This document shows positions 9,501-16,115 of a stretch of DNA of 64,000 nucleotides, in pieces. The stretch is taken from positions 1,364,001 to 1,428,000 of the forward strand of contig JACKFA010000001.1 in NCBI GenBank assembly GCA_020632715.1, given 5' to 3'. The translations under genes were made by a program, and so were the position numbers. Each line of letters starts with the position of its first letter. Within the stretch, counting starts at the first letter, position 1. The notes under the pieces are model-generated. The model worked only from the letters and a program-made list of their open reading frames with translations. It did no database searches and was not told the origin of the DNA. This DNA is from Deltaproteobacteria bacterium. Lineage in GTDB: Bacteria > Myxococcota_A > UBA9042 > PHBI01.

Positions 9501-10724
9501 GGCGAGGCCGTGACGCTCAGCTACGAGTGGCGGCTCGCGGGGATCCCGGTCGGGACGGGGTCGTCGCTGAACGGGGCGCTCCTGTTCACGATCGGCGCGC
9601 TCGTGGAGGTGAGCGTGACCGCGAGGGATCCGTGGGGGGCGAGCGCGACGGCGAGCGCGTCGACGCAGGTCGGCAACCACGCGCCGGCGGCGCCGACGGT
9701 GATCGCGACGCCGGGCGCGCCGGCCGTGTCGGCGACCTTGAAGTGCGACCGGCAGGCGAACGCCACGGACGAGGACGGCGACGGGCTCACCTACGAGACG
9801 CAGTGGTCGGTGAACGGCGGGCCGTGGGGGCTCATCGTCGTGGGCGACGTGGTGGCGCCGACCTACACGCGGCCCGGGCAGACGTGGCTCTGCCGGCAGC
9901 GGGCGAGCGACGGGCTCGCGAACAGCGCGTGGGCGACGTCGCAGGCGGTGACGATCGCGGCGCCGACGGTGATCTCGTCCGACGCGACCATCGAGTCCGA
10001 CGAGACCTGGGTGCTCCACAACGACGTCCGCGTCGTCGGGGCCAAGGTCAACGTGAAGAAGGGCGCGACCGTCGACGGCGCGGGGTTCACGATCTGGCTC
10101 GACACGGGCGCGAAGCTGAACGTCGGCGAGGGGGGCGGCGGCAGCACGACGGTCGTGAACGATCTGTCGGTGGGCGGGTGGACGGACGAGGGGGACGTGG
10201 TCGCGACCGGCTACGAGCTGACGGTCGACATCACCGACTGGACCGGCGGGTCCATCCACGACAGCGCGACGTCGCCGAAGAAGCTCTCGATCACGGGGTC
10301 GGTGGTGGTCGACACGGTGGGGCCGACGCGCTGCTATCGGCCCGAGACGGCCTGCACGATCACGGGGAACGTGATGGTGCGGTGCGCCGGGATGTCGTTC
10401 GACGTGTCGTCGGGGGCGGCGACGGTGACGACGAACGCCATCGCGGACCCGCGCGGGCCGATCGAGAAGCTCGCGGGGGCGGCCGGGAACCTCACCGTGC
10501 AGGACAACGCGTTCATGGGAGCGGGGATCCACGTGTCGCTGCCGGCGGGGGCGACGGGGGCGTTCGTGGCGCCGCAGAACTGGTGGGAGTCGCTGGACGC
10601 GACGGCGGTCGGCGCGAAGATCAACGACCAGCTCGACGACTCGGCCTCGCCGGCGGTGGTCGTGTGGACGCCGGCGCGCTCGGTGTCGGCGCCCGGGACG
10701 CCGGATCCCGGGCCCTGGCGCTGA
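6519..10724 (+). CDS. Giant lipoprotein with twelve Ig-like repeats and a C-terminal beta-helix-like region
   Basis: The 1401-residue product has a type II signal peptide ending in LTAC with the lipidated Cys at 23. From about residue 68 it contains twelve tandem repeats of about 85 residues. The consensus is LTCxxxGFxDPDGDxD, WxVNG, then GDxVTCxVTPFDG and a closing VANxPP; most repeats have two cysteines that could form an intradomain disulfide, as in Ig-like beta sandwiches. Repeat 11 lacks the cysteines. The last 250 or so residues are Gly/Val/Asp rich and read like a right-handed beta helix. It starts 7 nt after the subtilase stop, so the two are probably co-expressed surface proteins. 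Third-codon bases change from mostly C to mostly G along the gene. The ligand is unknown. Confidence 0.85.
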   Translation: MHLAPSRALRLLAPALAVALTACAGGDDTQRADRSVVRSDRLAVSQAAPASPAASPAGHVGAVAPPPNARPRLAGATLAPAAPCTGDAVRCVALGFSDPDGDRDHTRLRWLKDGRDAGSAAVPIAGVRGETLTCVATPSDGDDDGPAVIVSATVGNAPPRLQGAAIAADPAGLRCLALGWEDPEGDPDATRFAWSVNGADAGEGAVLAATLGPDDVVACVATPFDGEDAGPPVRAEALAGALPPRVARVVVEPVGGRAGDVFTCRHEGWADPAGRADLSVVAWRVNGAPRSGDLALEGAVRAGDEVACEVTPWNGDLAGTPLVGRRVVANTPPSVLGAAITPAEPDAGDVLTCAWSGFLDADGQSDASRVAWAVNGAVVWEGPVLAGGFDDGDEVTCVVTPFDGVDDGASAVAAVIVGAHDVPPPVNAPPSLLGVTITPATPRVGDALTCAAVGFSDPEGAPDQTRFVWRRAGDVVGAGAVLGVPLTAGDVITCEGIPFDGAASGEARSTTVTVANTPPTLAAAAITPGAAYPGDLLTCAWTGFADADGDPDRTIVDWYVNGVHIAAVGALTLAPAAGSTVTCEATPWDGADLGDTVRASLKVRPLPAVAAVAITPASVSVATEGLTCAYDGLVVGDGLPDGSAIAWRVNGEPAGAGATLAGGAWARGDLVVCEVRPSDGERAGVPVEAQVVVGNAAPTVAAATIDPADPLPWEFLTCLASDLADADGDAVSAQIAWYVNGAFVAEGPQLGGSMAAPGDVVHCEATPWDGADAGAPAVAAGVVMRAAPTIAGASVLPVSPTAQDTLTCSWSGFAAPSGGVDATTVAWQVNDEPVGTGPTLAGAFAKGDRVTCLVTPFDGVREGTPRAVGLTIADAAPSVASVALAPATLYVDSAITCTWAGFSDPDGDADQSLRVWLVDGAPVAGGVTLGAPVAVGQLVTCEVTPFDGERVGPPRVESRVVANRPPVIDGVSITPSLLGLLSVATAVVDASDPDGEAVTLSYEWRLAGIPVGTGSSLNGALLFTIGALVEVSVTARDPWGASATASASTQVGNHAPAAPTVIATPGAPAVSATLKCDRQANATDEDGDGLTYETQWSVNGGPWGLIVVGDVVAPTYTRPGQTWLCRQRASDGLANSAWATSQAVTIAAPTVISSDATIESDETWVLHNDVRVVGAKVNVKKGATVDGAGFTIWLDTGAKLNVGEGGGGSTTVVNDLSVGGWTDEGDVVATGYELTVDITDWTGGSIHDSATSPKKLSITGSVVVDTVGPTRCYRPETACTITGNVMVRCAGMSFDVSSGAATVTTNAIADPRGPIEKLAGAAGNLTVQDNAFMGAGIHVSLPAGATGAFVAPQNWWESLDATAVGAKINDQLDDSASPAVVVWTPARSVSAPGTPDPGPWR

Positions 10725-10737
10725 CGGCGCGCCGTGA

Positions 10738-11142
10738 TCAGGCGCGGGCGAGGAGGAGGCGGAGCTCGCGGGCGACGCGGTCGCGTAGGGCCGGGTCGAC
10801 CGGGGCGCGCGAGAGGGTGGCGAGCTGCATGCCGTCGTGGGCGATGTCGCGCACCTCGAGGACGTGGCCGGAGCCGAGGGTGAGGGCGACGCCGGCGACC
10901 GGGGCGTAGGCGGCGCCGAGGCGGTCGAAGCCGGCGGTCGGGTGGACGGCGAGGGCGGCGAGGGCGACGTGGTGGCGCGGGTCGCCGGCGGCGGCGAGGA
11001 GGAGGCCGTCGGCGTCGGCGAGGACCGCGGTGTCGACGGGGTGATCGGCCGTGTCGAGGCGGTCGAGGGCGCGGGTGAGGCGCTGCTCGAGGTAGGGGAG
11101 GGCGGGCTCGTCGACGGGCTTCAGGTGGGCGTGGTCGGCCAT
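10738..11142 (-). CDS. Small protein, possibly Roadblock/LC7-like
   Basis: A 134-residue soluble protein, convergent with the giant lipoprotein gene and 13 nt from its end. It has an N-terminal helix rich in Leu and Arg (YLEQRLTRALDRL), then a strand-turn-strand VLADADGLLLAAAGD similar to the core of Roadblock/LC7 proteins, which sense or regulate small GTPases in Myxococcota. Other elements of that fold (a central helix, then LGSGHVLEVRDI) fit only loosely. No partner GTPase is adjacent. The function is not established and the family assignment is tentative. Confidence 0.6.
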   Translation of the reverse strand: MADHAHLKPVDEPALPYLEQRLTRALDRLDTADHPVDTAVLADADGLLLAAAGDPRHHVALAALAVHPTAGFDRLGAAYAPVAGVALTLGSGHVLEVRDIAHDGMQLATLSRAPVDPALRDRVARELRLLLARA

Positions 11143-11277
11143 GGGGGCTCCAGGGTGCGCGGGGGCCCGGGGATCATCGCGCCGCGGGCGGGACGCGCAA
11201 GTTTCGGGGGTGTCGCGGTCGCGCGGGGTAGCGCGATGCGCGTTGGAGGGGGCCGCCGGGCGTGATATGGCGGGGTC

Positions 11278-12615
11278 ATGGTCACGTCACGCTGGTTCTT
11301 GGCCCTCTGCCTCGTCGTCGCGGCGTGCGGCGCCGACGACGCCGCGCCGGGGGCGGTCGACAGCCAGGCCACGGGCGACGGGGCGGACGTCGCGGACGTC
11401 GCGGACGCGGACGCGCAGGCCGTGGCGGACTCGGCGGCGGGGGAGGACGCCGCGGGCGACGACGCTGGCGACGCGGTGGTCGCGGACACGGTCGTCGCGG
11501 ACACGGTCGTCGCGGACACGGTCGTCGCGGACACGGTGGTGGCGGACACGGCCGCGGACACGGTCGTCGCGGACGCGGACACGGACACGGTCACGGCGGA
11601 CACGGTCGTCACGGCGGCGCCGCGGCGCGCGGATCTCCTGGCGTGGGCCATCGGCACGAGCAACAGCGTGGGGCTCACGGTGCGGCGTTCGACGGGGACG
11701 GCGTTTGCGCCGAAGGAGAGCTTCCTCGGGGAGGACTCGACGTTCTTCGGCGGGACCGTCCAGCGCGTCGGGGACTTCGACGGCGATGGGAAGGACGACC
11801 TGCTCGCGTGGGTCGTCGGGACGAGCGACAGCGTGGGGCTCACGGTGCGGCGGTCGACGGGGACGGCGTTCGCGCCGAAGGAGAGCTTCCTCGGGGAGGA
11901 CTCGACGTTCTTCGGCGGGACCGAGCAGCTCGTCGGCGACTTCGACGGCGACGGGAGGGACGACCTCCTCGCGTGGGCCATCGGGACGAGCAACAGCGTG
12001 GGGCTCACGGTGCGACGGTCGACGGGGACGGCGTTCGCGCCGAAGGAGAGCTGGCTCGGGGAGGACTCGACGTTCTTCGGCGGCACCGTCCAGCTCGTCG
12101 GCGACTTCGACGGCGACGGGAAGGACGATCTCCTCGCGTGGGTCGTCGGGACGAGCAACAGCGTGGGGCTCACGGTGCGGCGTTCGACGGGGACGGCGTT
12201 CGCGCCGAAGGAGAGCTGGCTCGGGGAGGACTCGACGTTCTTCGGCGGCACCGTCCAGCTCGTCGGCGACTTCGACGGCGACGGGAAGGACGATCTCCTC
12301 GCGTGGGTCGTCGGGACGAGCAACAGCGTGGGGCTCACGGTGCGGCGTTCGACGGGGACGGCGTTCGCGCCGAAGGAGAGCTGGCTCGGGGAGGACTCGA
12401 CGTTCTTCGGCGGCACCGTCCAGCTCGTCGGCGACTTCGACGGCGACGGGAAGGACGATCTCCTCGCGTGGGTCGTCGGGACGAGCAACAGCGTGGGGCT
12501 CACGGTGCGGCGTTCGACGGGGACGGCGTTCGCGCCGAAGGAGAGCTGGCTCGGGGAGGACTCGACGTTCTTCGGCGGCACCGAGCAGCTCGTCGGCGAC
12601 TTCGACGGGGAGTGA
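11278..12615 (+). CDS. Lipoprotein with acidic linker and six FG-GAP/VCBS-like repeats
   Basis: The 445-residue product has a lipobox (VAAC, Cys 17), then a low-complexity Ala/Asp linker that includes several tandem VVADT pentapeptides, then six repeats of 55 residues each ending in VGDFDGDGKDD. That acidic loop is the calcium-binding motif of FG-GAP/VCBS repeats that assemble into beta propellers. Each repeat also has AWxxGTSNSVGL and EDSTFFGGT. The repeats are nearly identical at DNA level, and the last stops after VGDFDGE, as if the array had been cut there. A surface adhesin or matrix role is likely but not shown. Confidence 0.85.
   Translation: MVTSRWFLALCLVVAACGADDAAPGAVDSQATGDGADVADVADADAQAVADSAAGEDAAGDDAGDAVVADTVVADTVVADTVVADTVVADTAADTVVADADTDTVTADTVVTAAPRRADLLAWAIGTSNSVGLTVRRSTGTAFAPKESFLGEDSTFFGGTVQRVGDFDGDGKDDLLAWVVGTSDSVGLTVRRSTGTAFAPKESFLGEDSTFFGGTEQLVGDFDGDGRDDLLAWAIGTSNSVGLTVRRSTGTAFAPKESWLGEDSTFFGGTVQLVGDFDGDGKDDLLAWVVGTSNSVGLTVRRSTGTAFAPKESWLGEDSTFFGGTVQLVGDFDGDGKDDLLAWVVGTSNSVGLTVRRSTGTAFAPKESWLGEDSTFFGGTVQLVGDFDGDGKDDLLAWVVGTSNSVGLTVRRSTGTAFAPKESWLGEDSTFFGGTEQLVGDFDGE
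11635..12615 (+). repeat. 165-bp tandem repeat array (six copies)
   Basis: The landmark GTGGGGCTCACGG recurs at 11668, 11833, 11998, 12163, 12328 and 12493, an exact 165-bp period. Copies 4 to 6 are almost identical, copies 1 to 3 differ at a few positions. Such an array can expand or contract by recombination. Confidence 0.95.
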
Positions 12616-12726
12616 CGGCGGGGCCATGACCCCCCGGCGACGCAGTCTCCGCCTACGTCTCCGCCTCCTGCTCCGAAAAAAGTTCGCGCGCCGCGACGGG
12701 GTTCGCGCGCCGTTTCCGTATCTCTC

Positions 12727-12906
12727 ATTGCGGCGGCTCAGTTGGGTTGAGCTGACCGTGGTCGAGACATCTCGTCGTCTGGCAAGGCTCCGCGCGGGGC
12801 GCGGGGGCGCAGCCCCCGGGTACCCATAGGTTCGCCGAGCATCGACGACGAAGCCAGGCGGCGAGATGGCCGGCCACGGGCGCTCAACCCGACTGAGCGG
12901 CGTAAT
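12727..12906 (-). repeat. Palindromic element copy D
   Basis: An imperfect palindrome with ends related to GGCGGCTCAG-N-GGGTTGAGC. Its interior is almost identical, in reverse orientation, to copy A at 44829-45007, 32 kb away, including TCGTCGTCGATGCTCGG on one arm, CTTGCCAGACGACGAG on the other, and a central GGTACC-type hairpin. Copy D lies outside any recognisable gene. Confidence 0.85.
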
Positions 12907-12970
12907 CAAAAGACCCCCGATATCCCCGGTCCGGGCGCTCTCCCTGCATGGACGAGCGCCCAGGGGAATG

Positions 12971-13014
12971 ACGCGGCGTGTCACGACGGCGAGACCCCCC
13001 GTGACACGTCGCGT
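12971..13014. repeat. Inverted repeat, 15-bp arms
   Basis: ACGCGGCGTGTCACG (12971-12985) pairs with CGTGACACGTCGCGT (13000-13014) with one mismatch and a 14-nt loop. It has no T tract. It may be a protein-binding site or hairpin between two transcription units. Confidence 0.5.
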
Positions 13015-13192
13015 CGCGTTTCAACCGGCTCTCCCGCGCCCGCCCCGCCCACCGGGGCGCCGCGCGGAGGGGAGCGAGGCCGGCGAGCGTGCCACAGCGC
13101 TCGGGCCTCGCCCTGCGCGACGCGGCGCGATCACGGCGGTGGATAGACCGTGACGCGCCGCGTCAATCTTTCGTGGTCCGACCGGGGTGCGC

Positions 13193-14749
13193 CTACCAGT
13201 GCGCCGGGATCGTGTGGCTCACGACGAGCCCGTCGTGCGCGAAGCGCGCCGTCCACGACCCGCTCCCCCAGCCCGTGATGTCCCACGTGCGCTTCGTCTC
13301 CCCCTCGGGCGGCCGCCGGAGCGCCTCCTCGCTCGCGTACACCCGCCCATCGCGCTCGAGCGACACCATCACGACGTCCCCCTCGCGCCGCGTCGCCTGC
13401 GCCCGCACCACCACGTCGAGGAGCTGCCGCCCGTGCAGGTCCGTCCAGTGCCTGACGCGCGTGTGGTTCATGAGGCGCTCGTGCCACGCCCTCCGGAGCG
13501 CCGCCTCCTCCTCGCGCGCCCGCTCCTCCGGGCTCATCGCCGCGAGCGCCGCCTGCCGCGCGCCGAACGCCGCGTCCGCCGCCGCGTTCTCCTCGCGCCG
13601 CCGCACGGCGTCGTCCTGGTCGGCGAGCCGCTCCCCGAGCGCCCGCAGCGCCGTCGCGCGCTCGCCCCAGGACGCCCGCGCCGCCGCGTCCACGTCCGCG
13701 ATGAACGCGCCGCGCGCCTCGACCTTCGGCCCGCCGCCGCCCGTCTGCGCGAACGCGTGGAACGCGAGGTGCACGACGTGCGCCCCGTCCGGGAGCCCCG
13801 CGAGCGCCTCGGCGACCTGCCACGGGAAGAACGTGGCGCCCACGTGCTGCCACGCGCGCACCTCCGCGGCGACGTCGGGGAAGGCGCCGTCCGCGCCGCG
13901 GTAGTCGTCGACGATGGCGTCGTAGAACGTGTCCGGCACGACCACCGGCACCGCGAGCGTCACGCGCCCCTCGTACGCGGCGGCGAAGCGCTCGCGGCGG
14001 CGGATCTGCCACCGCGCCTGCGCGCGCGCCCCGGCGGCGGTCACGTCCCAGCCGAGGCGGTAGTACTGGACCTCGCCCGGGCCCGGGAAGGTCTCCGTCA
14101 GCGGCTCGGTGAGCGCGAGGCGCGCGACGATCGCGTCGCCCGCGCCGAAGCGGTCGCGCACATCACCCGCGCCGTCGGTGAAGCGGACGCGCGCGCCCGC
14201 GGCCTCGATACCCGCCACGGCCTCGGCGAGCTCGGCCTCGGCGGCCCCCGCGAACGCGCTCCCGTCGGCGAGCCCGGCGAGGAGGGCCTCCGCGCGGCCG
14301 AGGAGGTCCTCGACCTCGGGGGCCATGCGCGGCGACCACGCGGTGACGCCGCGGCAGAGGTTCGCGCAGGTCTCGGCGGCCTCCTCGGCCTCGGCGCCGG
14401 CGCGCCGGCCGACGGCGTGCGCGGCGCGGGCGAGCTGCTCCTCGGCCGCGGGCAGCGCGTGCTCGCGGAGCCACGCCGGGTAGGTGTCGCGCGCGAAGCC
14501 CACGAGCGCGACGACGCCCGGGTAGCGCGGCCCGCCGCCGGCGGAGGCCTGGAGGAAGCCGGGGTCGAGCTCGTGGGCCTTCGCGAGCCACGCCGTGATG
14601 CGCGGCCCGTCGAAGCCGCGCACGCGCTCGATGAAGTCGGCGCCGCGGTCGCCGCGGGTCACGGGGGTGGCCGTGAGGCGCGGGCGCTGGGCGTCGAGGT
14701 GGCGCTGGCAGAGGGTCGAGAGCTCGTCGAGGAGCGCGGTCGTGGACAT
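13193..14749 (-). CDS. Large uncharacterised helical protein
   Basis: A 518-residue protein without a signal peptide or membrane segment. The first half is Ala/Glu/Leu-rich and mostly helical. A central beta-rich part contains VVVPDTFYDAIVDDYRG and AWQHVGATFFPW, followed by a long charged coiled-coil-like stretch (about 375-430: RREENAAADAAF, MSPEERAREEEAALRRAW), and a C-terminal beta segment WTDLHGRQLLDVVVRAQ to WDITGWGSGSWTARF. I recognise no family. It is transcribed away from the secreted protein gene at 15024, with a possible operator palindrome between them. It is judged a real gene from its length and codon use. Confidence 0.75.
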   Translation of the reverse strand: MSTTALLDELSTLCQRHLDAQRPRLTATPVTRGDRGADFIERVRGFDGPRITAWLAKAHELDPGFLQASAGGGPRYPGVVALVGFARDTYPAWLREHALPAAEEQLARAAHAVGRRAGAEAEEAAETCANLCRGVTAWSPRMAPEVEDLLGRAEALLAGLADGSAFAGAAEAELAEAVAGIEAAGARVRFTDGAGDVRDRFGAGDAIVARLALTEPLTETFPGPGEVQYYRLGWDVTAAGARAQARWQIRRRERFAAAYEGRVTLAVPVVVPDTFYDAIVDDYRGADGAFPDVAAEVRAWQHVGATFFPWQVAEALAGLPDGAHVVHLAFHAFAQTGGGGPKVEARGAFIADVDAAARASWGERATALRALGERLADQDDAVRRREENAAADAAFGARQAALAAMSPEERAREEEAALRRAWHERLMNHTRVRHWTDLHGRQLLDVVVRAQATRREGDVVMVSLERDGRVYASEEALRRPPEGETKRTWDITGWGSGSWTARFAHDGLVVSHTIPAHW

Positions 14750-14880
14750 GCGGTCGTTCTCCGGTGGTTGGGCGTCGTGAGGCCGTGCCCGACGCCCGGA
14801 GCAATGACCGTGCCCGCGGCGAGGACCTCGGCGCCGCCTGCGTCTCCGCCGATCGGCGCGCGCGGGGCGCGGCGTGCGCG

Positions 14881-14915
14881 GTGTGCATGCACACCGGGCG
14901 CACAGGGATGCACAC
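14881..14915. promoter_or_regulatory. Perfect palindrome GTGTGCATGCACAC plus half-site
   Basis: A 14-bp perfect palindrome at 14881-14894 is followed by a half-site ATGCACAC at 14908-14915. Both lie in the spacer between divergent genes starting at 14749 and 15024, a good place for an operator that controls one or both. The binding protein is unknown. Confidence 0.5.
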
Positions 14916-15023
14916 GGCGCCCGCGCCCCCCTATCGGGCGCGAGCGGCTCGGGAGGCGGCCCCGGGCCCGTGGCATGGGCGTTGCTCTGGCTCGCGACGA
15001 AACCTCAACAGGAGCTCTCGCCC

Positions 15024-16064
15024 ATGTCGCGTGTCACGTTGCGTCTCTTCACGGCGCTCACCCTCGGCGCCGCCGTCGTCGCCACCGCCCCGACGGCGCT
15101 CGCCGCCGCGAAGCCCCAGGCCATCGACGCCTGGGGCCGCTACGAGAACGTGGTCGACATCTTCTACAAGGCGACCCCGACCGACTGGCGCTGGGTGCCG
15201 AAGGCGCGCTTCTACTTCCTCGTGGCGGCGCCGGAGAGCGACGACGTCGCGCTCGTGCGGTTCACGGCGAACGGGAAGCCCGTGGGCGACGAGCTGAAGT
15301 GCCCGCTGCAGTCGCCGATGGCGGCGGGGGACGGGCTCTCGGTGGTGGCGGCCGAGTGCATGCCGGACGTGGACGCCGTCGGGCTCACGGGGCCGGCGAA
15401 GGTCGTCGCGCACGTGGGCTACCGGCGGACGTCGGCCGGGGAGGACGCGAGGGACCTCGCGACCTACGAGTACGAGGTGGCGGCGCACAAGGGGACGAAC
15501 GGGCGGCGCGAGCTGCACGTGGAGCGCGACGAGCGGCTCGGGGAGGCGTGGGTGCACCTGCGCCAGGATGGGCGCGGGGTCGAGGTGTTCTCGTGGTTCA
15601 AGGAGGGGGACGCGGACGCGACGCGGGCGCGGACGGGGAAGCTCCGCTGCAAGGTGGGCGACGCGGCGATGGTGATGGCCGAGCAGACGCACGACCGCTT
15701 CTCGAGCGAGTGGCTCGACGCGACGAAGGTGAAGGACGGCGAGCGCACGGGCTACAGCTACAACGTCTTCTACACGGAGGACGACGGGCAGGCGTTCATG
15801 AAGGCGCACCCGGGGGAGTACCGCTGCGCGTACACGCGGAGCGGGGAGCTCGAGCGGGAGATCACGTTCACGGTGGGCGAGGACGGGAAGCCCGTGAAGC
15901 CGCCGTGCCAGCGCGGGGAGGCGCCGCTCGTGCGGGCGCCGGAGTCGACGACGATCGCGAAGACGACGTGGAAGAAGCCGGGCGACGTGGCCTTCGACAA
16001 GGGGGCGTTCGGGGCGCGGGCGCTGCTCGGGCGCGCGGGCGTCGCGAAGGCCTGCGGCTTCTGA
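15024..16064 (+). CDS. Secreted protein of unknown function
   Basis: The ATG at 15024 follows AGGAGCTCTCGCCC, a good ribosome binding site. It gives a 346-residue product with an N-terminal signal peptide (RLFTALTLGAAVVA, cleavage probably after ALA near residue 28). The mature part is rich in charged residues and short beta strands, with a duplicated layout: KCPLQSP-type and KCKVGDAAM-type strands and two YRC/KC cysteines. I recognise no enzyme motif. The DUF4157 gene starts 51 nt downstream on the same strand, so the two may be expressed together. Confidence 0.8.
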   Translation: MSRVTLRLFTALTLGAAVVATAPTALAAAKPQAIDAWGRYENVVDIFYKATPTDWRWVPKARFYFLVAAPESDDVALVRFTANGKPVGDELKCPLQSPMAAGDGLSVVAAECMPDVDAVGLTGPAKVVAHVGYRRTSAGEDARDLATYEYEVAAHKGTNGRRELHVERDERLGEAWVHLRQDGRGVEVFSWFKEGDADATRARTGKLRCKVGDAAMVMAEQTHDRFSSEWLDATKVKDGERTGYSYNVFYTEDDGQAFMKAHPGEYRCAYTRSGELEREITFTVGEDGKPVKPPCQRGEAPLVRAPESTTIAKTTWKKPGDVAFDKGAFGARALLGRAGVAKACGF

Positions 16065-16115
16065 GCCCGTCGCGCGCGTCGCTCGAACCCTGACGATCCT
16101 GCCTGGAGGCCCGCC

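Larger units (their letters stand above)
12616..13192. other. Gene-free spacer with palindromic element and inverted repeats
   Basis: No believable gene. It holds copy D of the palindromic element (12727-12906), an 11-bp direct repeat TTCGCGCGCCG near 12682 and 12701, an inverted repeat with 15-bp arms (12971-12985 and 13000-13014, one mismatch), and the palindrome TGACGCG-C-CGCGTCA at 13151-13165 just downstream of the minus-strand gene ending at 13193. Open frames here are shadows. Confidence 0.6.

Noticed and set aside
11635..12615. CRISPR-like array
   Set aside because: The 165-bp units are contiguous coding repeats with no unique spacers.
12866..13153. Plus-strand open frame in the 12.6-13.2 kb spacer
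   Set aside because: It crosses the palindromic element and inverted repeats and has no protein-like features.
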